From the NCBI GenBank assembly GCA_019347795.1, contig JAHWKS010000256.1:1-7273 (forward strand): a DNA stretch of 7,273 nucleotides, given 5' to 3'. Shown here piece after piece: positions 1-5,234 of this stretch (position 1 is its first letter; each line of letters starts with the position of its first letter). Under the pieces are notes generated by a model, which did not search any database, was not told where the DNA came from, and worked only from the letters and a program-made list of their open reading frames with translations. The position numbers and the translations under genes were made by a program. Source of the stretch: Planctomycetota bacterium. Lineage in GTDB: Bacteria > Planctomycetota > Planctomycetia > Pirellulales > Pirellulaceae.

Positions 1-861
1 GCGAAGAAGCGGGTTCGATCGCAGGGGGCGGCGGTCGCCCGCCGCCGGGCCAACGCCGTCCTCGTGGGGCCGCCCGCCAGCGGCCGGGAGCACGCGGCCC
101 GCACGATCCACGCCCTCCGCCGGAGCGACCCCCCCGCGCCGCTGGCGCCGATCGACTGCACGCTGGCCGACGCCGAGATCCTGCAATCGACGATCGTGGC
201 CTTGGTGCAGCGGGGGCTGGAGAAGCGCTCGGCCGAACCCGGCGTGCTGCTCCTCTTGGACGTCGATCAGCTTCCGCGCGAAGCCCAGGCGGAGCTGGCG
301 GGGTTCTTGGATGTCCCGGATTTTTGCCTCTCGGCGCTCTCCACGGCGAGCCGTCCGTTGTCGGCGTTGGGGGAAGACTGCTTTCGCGGCGACTTGGCCA
401 TGCACTTGAGCACCGTGGTGATCGAGCTTCCCCCACTGCACCAGCGTCGGCAGGACATTCCGCTGCTGGCTCAACTCGTGCTGGAGGACGCCAACGCCGA
501 GAGCGAGCGGCAACTGTCGGGCTTTGCGGAGAGCGCCCTCGACGCGCTGGCGGCGCATCCGTGGAGCGGCGAAATGAATGAACTGGTCGCCGTGGTTCGC
601 GAGGCCCGCCGCCGCGCCTCCGGTCCGCGAATCACGCGGGCGGACCTTCCCGAGAGGGTTGATCTGGCCGCCGACGCCGCCGCGCATCCGCCTCGGGAAG
701 TCGAGAGGATCGTCCTGGATGAGTTCCTGGAGCAAGTCGAGCGCGACCTTCTGGAGCGAGCGCTTCGCGAGGCGAAAGGCAATAAAACCCTCGCCGCAGA
801 GCTACTCGGCGTCTCCCGCGCCCGCCTCCACCGCCGCTGCGAGCAATGGGGCCTGGGGTAA
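1..861 (+). CDS. Sigma-54 activator-like protein (NtrC/Fis family), degenerate ATPase; 5' end outside window
   Basis: The frame is open from base 1, so this is the C-terminal 286 codons of a longer protein. A GTG at 64 is possible, but the codons before it (VARRRANAVLV) already look like the strand leading into the P-loop, so it is unlikely to be the true start. The order matches bacterial enhancer-binding proteins: a Walker A-like GPPASGRE (residues 23-30 of the window), a Walker B-like GVLLLLDVD, the segment LPPLHQRRQDIPLL, HPWSGEMNEL where the family has HPWPGNVREL, and a C-terminal Fis-type helix-turn-helix (GNKTLAAELLGVSRARLHRR). Key residues are changed. The Walker A lysine is Arg, the Walker B glutamate is Val, the GAFTGA loop that contacts sigma-54 is absent and its segment shortened, and the arginine of the GNVREL motif is Asn. 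I infer a DNA-binding protein that no longer remodels sigma-54 holoenzyme. The DNA target and any N-terminal domain are unknown. Confidence 0.85.
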   Translation, partial: AKKRVRSQGAAVARRRANAVLVGPPASGREHAARTIHALRRSDPPAPLAPIDCTLADAEILQSTIVALVQRGLEKRSAEPGVLLLLDVDQLPREAQAELAGFLDVPDFCLSALSTASRPLSALGEDCFRGDLAMHLSTVVIELPPLHQRRQDIPLLAQLVLEDANAESERQLSGFAESALDALAAHPWSGEMNELVAVVREARRRASGPRITRADLPERVDLAADAAAHPPREVERIVLDEFLEQVERDLLERALREAKGNKTLAAELLGVSRARLHRRCEQWGLG

Positions 862-976
862 TCTGGTCGCTCCCTCAGAGTGCATTGCTGAAGGTCAAAC
901 CATCGTGTCATTCCCTACGATGCGACCTCGCGCAGCGGCGCCGGGGCGAAATCGCCTGGCGGGGGGCGGGGGACGG

Positions 977-1004
977 ATGACAGCGGTTTTCTATGAATTA
1001 TACT
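977..1004 (+). promoter_or_regulatory. Sigma-70-like promoter of the small membrane protein gene
   Basis: There is a -35 box ATGACA at 977-982 (5 of 6 to TTGACA), a 16-nt spacer, and a -10 box TATACT at 999-1004 (5 of 6 to TATAAT). Transcription would begin near 1011, leaving a leader of about 60 nt before the ATG at 1071. The match stands out in such GC-rich DNA. It also argues against an in-frame ATG at 993, which would lie upstream of the transcription start. Confidence 0.6.
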
Positions 1005-1070
1005 AGCACCCAAAAGACTGCACTCAGGACGATGCCCATGGCTGGTTACGCACCTCCGAGGAATCTCTTC

Positions 1071-1274
1071 ATGCCCAAGGCGCTGTGTATTACGGGGATG
1101 GTGATATCCGTCCTCCTGGCGATCCTCTTTGTGGCGGACCTCTTGGGCGGCTGGCTTTTCCCCGCACTGGCCCCCTTCGGCGGCGCCAGCTATAAGTCGT
1201 GGATGGGTATCTGGTTTCTGATCTGCGCCGGCGCCCTGGGGTATCTGAGTTGGGCCACCCTGCAGGAGCAGTAG
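1071..1274 (+). CDS. Small two-helix membrane protein, conserved-hypothetical type
   Basis: This is a 67-residue protein with two hydrophobic segments, at about residues 5-25 (LCITGMVISVLLAILFVADL) and 43-62 (ending GALGYLSWATL), joined by a Gly/Pro/Phe-rich turn. It is probably an inner-membrane hairpin. I chose the ATG at 1071 because GAGGA (1058-1062) lies 8 nt upstream and because the predicted transcription start near 1011 removes the upstream ATG at 993. The ATG at 1032 has its AGGA only 2 nt away. The protein resembles short membrane proteins I associate with planctomycetes (an MPKALCI-like start, a YLSW near the end), but I know no function for them. It has its own promoter and a weak hairpin after the stop, so it is probably monocistronic. 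Confidence 0.7.
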   Translation: MPKALCITGMVISVLLAILFVADLLGGWLFPALAPFGGASYKSWMGIWFLICAGALGYLSWATLQEQ

Positions 1275-1305
1275 AGCGGCCTGCGGGCGGCGCGGCCGCT
1301 CGTTT
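1274..1305 (+). terminator. Weak terminator-like hairpin after the small membrane protein gene
   Basis: GAGCGGCC (1274-1281) can pair with GGCCGCTC (1294-1301) around a 12-nt GC-rich loop, starting at the last base of the stop codon. Only GTTT follows, so termination would be inefficient. The hairpin abuts the -35 box of the next promoter. Confidence 0.35.
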
Positions 1306-1331
1306 GACATCGCATCGGGCCGACCTAGGAT
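1304..1331 (+). promoter_or_regulatory. Candidate sigma-70-like promoter of the CheY-like gene
   Basis: A perfect TTGACA at 1304-1309 is followed after 16 nt by TAGGAT at 1326-1331 (4 of 6 to TATAAT). Transcription would start near 1338, giving a leader of about 80 nt before the ATG at 1420. The -35 box is strong and the -10 box mediocre. Confidence 0.45.
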
Positions 1332-1419
1332 TGGGTGACCGACGATCGGCGCCGCACGGGAAGACGTGAGGGCCGCTCCCGGGGCAGATCCTTCGGGCAT
1401 AGCGAATCGGCAACCGGAC

Positions 1420-1782
1420 ATGGGCCACAAGGTTCTCGTCGCCGACGACTCGGGCACGATGCGGAAGATCATTCGCCGCGCGCTGGCGGCCTCCGGCGTG
1501 ACCGAGTCGATGGAGGCCGGCGACGGCGCAGCGGCATGGGATCTCTTCCGGGCGGGGGGCGTCAGCCTGGTCCTCACCGACTGGAACCTGCCGCACAAGA
1601 CAGGCTTGGAGCTGCTGAAGGAGATTCGGCAGGTAGATCGGATCACGCCGGTGATCATGATCACCACCAAGGCCGACAAAAGCTGCGTCATGACGGCCAT
1701 CGAGGCCGGCTGCAACGATTACCTGGTCAAGCCCTTCACCGCCGACGCGCTGCGGCAGAAGCTTTCAAGATATATCGGTTGA
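1420..1782 (+). CDS. Stand-alone CheY-like response regulator receiver domain
   Basis: This 120-residue protein is a single receiver domain with no output domain. All signature residues are present: the acidic pair D9-D10, phospho-acceptor D54 in LVLTDWNLP, switch threonine T82, aromatic switch Y101 and conserved lysine K104 in YLVKPF. The DWNLP and GLELLKEIR segments closely resemble E. coli CheY. It should be phosphorylated by a histidine kinase and signal through protein contact, for example with a flagellar motor, a pilus system or another kinase. No kinase or chemotaxis gene lies in the window, so I do not assign cheY. The ATG at 1420 gives the normal receiver length. A GTG at 1366 would add 18 residues of unconvincing sequence. 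No clear ribosome binding site precedes 1420. Transcription ends at the intrinsic terminator 33 nt downstream of the stop. Confidence 0.92.
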   Translation: MGHKVLVADDSGTMRKIIRRALAASGVTESMEAGDGAAAWDLFRAGGVSLVLTDWNLPHKTGLELLKEIRQVDRITPVIMITTKADKSCVMTAIEAGCNDYLVKPFTADALRQKLSRYIG

Positions 1783-1814
1783 AGGATCCGCGGACTTACC
1801 CACAGCCGCGCCCC

Positions 1815-1852
1815 AGCCGCTTGCCTTTCCGAAGGCAAGCGGCTTTTTGTTT
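1815..1852 (+). terminator. Intrinsic (rho-independent) terminator of the CheY-like gene
   Basis: There is a perfect 13-bp stem, AGCCGCTTGCCTT (1815-1827) with AAGGCAAGCGGCT (1832-1844), a 4-nt loop TCCG, and a T-rich tail TTTTTGTTT. The reverse strand lacks a T tail, so it serves only the plus-strand gene and not the convergent lpxA. Confidence 0.93.
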
Positions 1853-1868
1853 GCCCGGTTCAGGAACC

Positions 1869-1932
1869 GGACGCGAGCGCGTCGCGGCTGATGGTCGAAC
1901 TCAGCCGCGCGGGGTAGCGCGTCGCGGCTGAT
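1869..1932 (+). repeat. GC-rich palindromic intergenic repeat, copy A (REP-like)
   Basis: AGCGCGTCGCGGCTGAT occurs twice as a 17-bp direct repeat (1876-1892 and 1916-1932). An inverted version, CTCAGCCGCG, lies at 1900-1909 and can pair with CGCGGCTGAT at 1923-1932 (9 of 10). The 24-bp stretch 1869-1892 matches the reverse complement of 3977-4000 at 22 of 24 positions, so this is a dispersed element. The last copy ends on the first base of the complementary lpxA stop codon. Confidence 0.75.
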
Positions 1933-2789
1933 TAGCCCACTTTCCGCAGCGACTCGGCCTGATCGTCGCTGGTCGGCTCGTGGGGGAGCTTCACCGAGGC
2001 GGCTCGCGGGGTGCGACGCTCGGGCATGAAACCCCGCTGCCCTCCTTCAAAGAACGCGCGAAAGGCCGCCGCGGGGCCGCTGGAGAACTCCGCCGCCAGC
2101 TCTGCGAGCACCTCGCTCCACGTCAATCCGCGGCGATAGATCACCCGGTACGCCGCCTTCAGTTGGGCGATCTCTTCAGGCCTGAAACCTTTCCGCTTCA
2201 GCCCGATCTGGTTCAGCCCCACCACGCGGCTGGTCAGCCCGTCCAGAGTCACGAACGGCGGCACGTCTTTGTTGACGTGCGACTGCCCGCCGACCATCGC
2301 GTAGCTGCCGATGCGGCAGAATTGATGGACCGCCACCGCCGCCGAGATGTAGGCGTGGCTGTGGACCGTCACGTGGCCGGCCAGCAGCGTGTTGTTGGCG
2401 ATGATGTTGTGATCGCCGACCACGCAGTCGTGGCCGAGATGCGCGCCCGCCATCAAGTAGTTGCCGTCGCCGATGCGGGTGACGTGGTCGGCCTTCAATC
2501 CGCGGTGCACCGTCGCCGCCTCGCGGATTACGTTGCCGGCGCCGATGACGACTTTGCCGAACGGCCCCTTGGCGTTGACGTACTGCGGATCGCCGCCGAG
2601 CACGGCGTGCTCATGGATCACGTTTCCGGCGCCGAGCGAGGTCCCCTCGCGAATGGCGACGTAAGCGGCGATGCGGCACCCGTCGCCGACCTCCGCCCCG
2701 CCTTCAATTACGCAGAAGGGGCCGATGCGCACTCCGCTGCCGATCGTCGCATCGTTGCTGATAACCGCGGTCGAATGGATCTGACTCAC
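1932..2789 (-). CDS. lpxA: UDP-N-acetylglucosamine O-acyltransferase
   Basis: LpxA transfers a 3-hydroxyacyl group from acyl-ACP to the 3-OH of UDP-GlcNAc, the first step of lipid A synthesis in the cytoplasm. The 285-residue protein has the left-handed beta-helix hexapeptide repeats (about residues 5-190), then a helical C-terminal domain containing GLKRKGF and AYRVIYRRG. H120 in AHLGHDCVVG corresponds to the catalytic His125 of E. coli, and H117 to His122. AVHQFC and MVGG are kept. The double glycine (G167-G168) lines up with E. coli Gly173 and suggests a long acyl chain of about C14. About 25 residues after FFEGGQRGFMPERR form an extra polar tail, as E. coli LpxA is 262 residues. I chose GTG at 2789 because GGGGAG lies 8 nt upstream and the product starts SQIHSTAVI as in the family. 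An in-frame ATG at 2819 has no ribosome binding site. The gene follows the broken gene by 43 nt. Confidence 0.95.
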   Translation of the reverse strand: MSQIHSTAVISNDATIGSGVRIGPFCVIEGGAEVGDGCRIAAYVAIREGTSLGAGNVIHEHAVLGGDPQYVNAKGPFGKVVIGAGNVIREAATVHRGLKADHVTRIGDGNYLMAGAHLGHDCVVGDHNIIANNTLLAGHVTVHSHAYISAAVAVHQFCRIGSYAMVGGQSHVNKDVPPFVTLDGLTSRVVGLNQIGLKRKGFRPEEIAQLKAAYRVIYRRGLTWSEVLAELAAEFSSGPAAAFRAFFEGGQRGFMPERRTPRAASVKLPHEPTSDDQAESLRKVG

Positions 2790-2832
2790 AGGCGAGACTC
2801 CCCAAGGAGACGCGGGCATGGGCCGTCCGGTC

Positions 2833-3940
2833 TTATCGGCCGGCGCGGCCGGAGAAGTTGAGCCGATCGCCGTCAGGCAACCGCACGCGGCCCAGCCCCA
2901 TCGCGGCCGTTTCGAAAGGCGACTCACCGGCGGCGGGATACTCGCGGGCCGTCTCCGCCACGTGCAGCGCATAACGATCGCCGGCCAACTGCTTGGCGGC
3001 GATCACGATCGTGTAAAGATCGGGAGTCAGCCGCCGCTCGATCAGCGACAGGTTGCGGATGTACTTCAGGCAGAGCCGAAGCTGGTGCGGCGTGATCTTT
3101 CGCGCCCGCCGCTTCAGTTCCGCCCGATACCCGTCGCGGGCGGTGACCAGCAGCTCTTTGACCATCGACCCCTGTCAGCCGGTGATGGCGGCGCTGCGGG
3201 CGGCGCTGGGCGAGCACATTCCGCGGGCGTTCATCGATCTGGAGACGGCTCGCTTTGAACCGCTCGCGGCGGTGATGCCCGACCCGTACGCGCTCAAGCA
3301 GGTGGCGCTGGAGCGATTCGCCGCGGCCGTTCTTCCCCTCGCTGCCGCGTCCGGAAGGGCAGCCGCTGGCCCGCGCGGTCCACATGGCGGCGCGGCTGCG
3401 GGAGTTGGAGCAGAGGCACGAGTCAATCCTGCTGGTCTGCTCGGCCCTGGAGTGGCCGTGGATTCGCGAGGCGTACACGGAGCAGGCGTCGGCGGTCGCG
3501 GAGGATGACGATGTCGAGCCGACGGAGACCTTCACCGTCGATCCCCGCACGCTGATCTTTCTGCTGGGGGAGCTTCCTTTCATCACGGGCCTCTACGAGC
3601 GGGCCCGCGCGGAGTTGGGGGACGACGAGAATCTCTCGATTGACGGCGTGACGTAGCTCAACTCCGGCTCGTCGTCCGAGTCATCATCGTCGTCAAGCTC
3701 GGGCGACCACTCCGTGAGGAACCTCGGCGCCGCACGCTGCGCTACGATCGCCGGGGCGGGGAGATGAGCGATCGCCGCTTCCACGTCGGCTTGAAAAGAG
3801 GGGGGCAGGGGAACAGCGACGCAGTCGTAGCGCTGGCGCAACATGCGGCGCCGCACCTCGAGGGCGAAGTCGCCGCTGCCGTGAATGATCGGCAGCGCCG
3901 TCACCCGCTCGCCGATTTGCAACACCGGATCCGCCAACAT
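2833..3940 (-). pseudogene. Unknown gene disrupted by an internal inversion and a 1-nt frameshift
   Basis: The outer parts read on the minus strand. The N-terminal 97 codons (3940 to 3650) run from MLADPVLQIGERV to an acidic stretch and ELSYV. The C-terminal 109 codons (3162 to 2836) begin VKELLVTARDGYRAE and include RNLSLIERRLTPDLYTIVIA, with a stop at 2833-2835. Between them the minus strand carries only Arg/Ala/Ser-rich nonsense, while the plus strand carries good protein-like sequence (see 3163-3647). Flipping that piece back gives a continuous protein of about 368 residues except for one extra base in CCCC (3335-3338). I chose the ATG at 3940 because the protein-like sequence begins there and AGGGA lies 10 nt upstream. 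I do not recognise the family. The alternation of PIIHGSGDFALEVRRRM, an IDLE segment and MAARLRELEQRHESILLV loosely recalls ChaN/TraB-like proteins, but this is weak. As sequenced the gene cannot make the full protein. Confidence 0.8.
3163..3647 (+). other. Inverted middle segment of the broken gene
   Basis: This piece codes on the plus strand, opposite to both flanks. One frame (from 3164) reads IDPCQPVMAALRAALGEH onward through FIDLETARFEP and PDPYALKQVALERF to AAAVLP at 3337. The reading then continues in the next frame from 3339 (SLPRPEGQPLARAVHMAARL onward) through ILLVCSALEWPWIREAY to DDENLSIDG at 3647. No ribosome binding site or start precedes it and the second part runs quickly into TAG, so it is not an independent gene. 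The near-inverted sequences GACCATCGA (3160-3168) and TCGATTGAC (3636-3644) match at 7 of 9 positions and sit at the ends. The exact breakpoints are therefore uncertain by about 10 nt. Joins at either the outer or the inner positions restore the frame on both sides. Confidence 0.75.
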
Positions 3941-3976
3941 CGTCGCTCGTTTCCCTGCCGAGTTAACGTCGCGAAC

Positions 3977-4042
3977 ATCAGCCGCGACGCGCGAGCGTCC
4001 AGTTCTCACGGGACAAACCGGGGCTAGCGCCCCGCGGCTGAT
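3977..4042 (+). repeat. GC-rich palindromic intergenic repeat, copy B (REP-like)
   Basis: This is a 66-bp element bounded by perfect 10-bp inverted termini, ATCAGCCGCG (3977-3986) and CGCGGCTGAT (4033-4042). Near its right end GGGGCTAGCGCCCC (4020-4033) forms a further small hairpin. Its left 24 bp are, in reverse orientation, 22 of 24 identical to 1869-1892. It fills most of the 127-bp gap between the TPR gene (stop at 4068) and the start of the broken gene (3940). I see no convincing promoter or terminator in that gap. Confidence 0.75.
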
Positions 4043-4067
4043 CCCCATTTTGAGCCTGGACGAAGCA

Positions 4068-5231
4068 CTAATCGACGCGCGACCGCCAGAAGTTCGCCCG
4101 CTGTGCGTCCCCGAGTTGATCATACAACTCCGCCAGGCGGGCGCGAATGGCGTGGTTCTCCGGCTCAAGCGCTGCCTGTTGCTCCAGCGCCAAGGCGGTA
4201 GTGCTCAGTTCGCCGAGGGTGCGGCTCTTTTGCAGATGCGTCTCTGCCTTCTGGCGGTTGTCGAGAGCGCGGTGGGCCATCCCCAGCTTATAGTGCGCCT
4301 CTTTGCTGGAAGGCAGGCGGCGGACGACTTCCTCCAGGTCGTCCGCGGCGCCGCGGTAATCTTCCAGGTCGAACTTGATTTCTCCCCGCAGCATTAACGC
4401 CGGCGTCGAATCCCCTTCGTCTTTCAAAAGCTCATCGACGATGCGGAGCGCCTCTTCGGGCCGGCTTTCCAGTCGAAGCAAGTGCGCCTGCTGGAGCCGC
4501 AGCGTGGCCGGAAGTGGGGCGCCGGTCGAGAGCTTGTCGAACTCCTCGCGGGCCTGGCCGATGTTGCGGCTTTCCAGGAGCACGCCGACAAGCTCGCTGC
4601 GAAGGCCCTGCCGCCGGTTCTCGGGGGTGAGCTCCAACGCGCGGCGGTACGCTTCGATGGCGGGATAGACTCGTTTTGCGGCGCGATGAATGCGCCCCTG
4701 CACGATCCAGGGGAACGGATCGCGCGGATCAATGCGGCTGAGGGCAACGCTATTCTCGAAGGCCAGGTCCAAACGCCCCCGTTGAAGCCGCACCTCGATC
4801 AGCCTGCGAAGCACGGCGGCGTCGGCGGTAGCGGCGCCGTCCTGTGCTGCCGACAGCGCGGCTTCCGCCAGGGGCAGCCGGCCGGCCTGCTCGGCGGAAT
4901 CGGCCAGGCGGATCAGCTTGGCTGCCTCGCACCGCGAGGGGTTCTCGATGCGCCCGAACACGGTGCTTGCCTCTTCCCAGCGGCCTTGGTCGGCGAGGAG
5001 CCGGCTCAGCGCCAGTTGGGCTTCGGGGAAGTCGCCGTCGGCGGCGAGGATGCTGCGAGCCAACAGCTCTTCGGCCTGCGCCGGATCGACGTTTTGTTGC
5101 GCCAGCCCGCGCTCCATCAACGTCTGCGGATCCTCGGGCCAGAAGAAGACGCCGGCCAGGACGGCCGCCCCGAGGACGATCGCCAGCACGATAATCCGCC
5201 GCTGCGGGGCCGTTGCGCGTTGGGACTGCAT
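4068..5231 (-). CDS. Membrane-anchored tetratricopeptide-repeat protein
   Basis: This 387-residue protein has a short cationic N-terminus (RATAPQRR), a single membrane segment at about residues 12-31 (IIVLAIVLGAAVLAGVFFW) and a helical repeat domain over the rest. TPR units are visible at about 174-207 (with AIEAYRRALELTPEN), 244-276, 278-309 (LRGEIKFDLEDYRGAADDLEEV), 310-343 and 358-385. The region 50-160 looks like further degenerate units. It is probably anchored in the inner membrane with the repeats outside, acting as a protein-binding scaffold. The ATG lies 3 nt after the stop of the FG-GAP/ASPIC lipoprotein gene (TGACGTATG), so the two are almost certainly co-transcribed and translationally coupled. 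TPR proteins are commonly found beside ASPIC/UnbV proteins in planctomycetes. The partner and process are unknown. Confidence 0.9.
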   Translation of the reverse strand: MQSQRATAPQRRIIVLAIVLGAAVLAGVFFWPEDPQTLMERGLAQQNVDPAQAEELLARSILAADGDFPEAQLALSRLLADQGRWEEASTVFGRIENPSRCEAAKLIRLADSAEQAGRLPLAEAALSAAQDGAATADAAVLRRLIEVRLQRGRLDLAFENSVALSRIDPRDPFPWIVQGRIHRAAKRVYPAIEAYRRALELTPENRRQGLRSELVGVLLESRNIGQAREEFDKLSTGAPLPATLRLQQAHLLRLESRPEEALRIVDELLKDEGDSTPALMLRGEIKFDLEDYRGAADDLEEVVRRLPSSKEAHYKLGMAHRALDNRQKAETHLQKSRTLGELSTTALALEQQAALEPENHAIRARLAELYDQLGDAQRANFWRSRVD

Positions 5232-5234
5232 ACG

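Noticed and set aside
901..922. CATCGT...ACGATG hairpin after the sigma-54-like gene as its terminator
   Set aside because: The stem is 6 bp only and has no T tail. No convincing terminator for the first gene is visible between 862 and 976.
1855..1870. Palindrome CCGGTTCAGGAACCGG as a terminator for lpxA
   Set aside because: On the minus strand it is followed by GCAAACAAAAA with no T run, so it does not look like an intrinsic terminator. It may simply be a small hairpin or a protein-binding site.
1335..1931. A 198-codon open frame overlapping the CheY-like gene
   Set aside because: It is the same strand in another frame, Arg/Gly-rich, and runs through the intrinsic terminator. The receiver in the other frame has all signature residues.
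1980..2861. A 293-codon open frame on the plus strand opposite lpxA
   Set aside because: It is the His/Arg/Asp-rich shadow of the LpxA hexapeptide repeats and has no start signal or domain.
3329..3345. Programmed +1 frameshifting at CTT CCC CTC
   Set aside because: The site lies in a segment that is in the wrong orientation for expression, and no stimulatory structure or stop-codon context is evident, so an indel is the simpler reading.
3053..3508. Plus-strand frame as an independent gene within the broken gene
   Set aside because: Only codons 3164-3337 look like protein. The beginning is antisense to the RNLSLIERRL segment and the end is Gly/Ala-rich nonsense after the frameshift. It is explained by the inverted segment.
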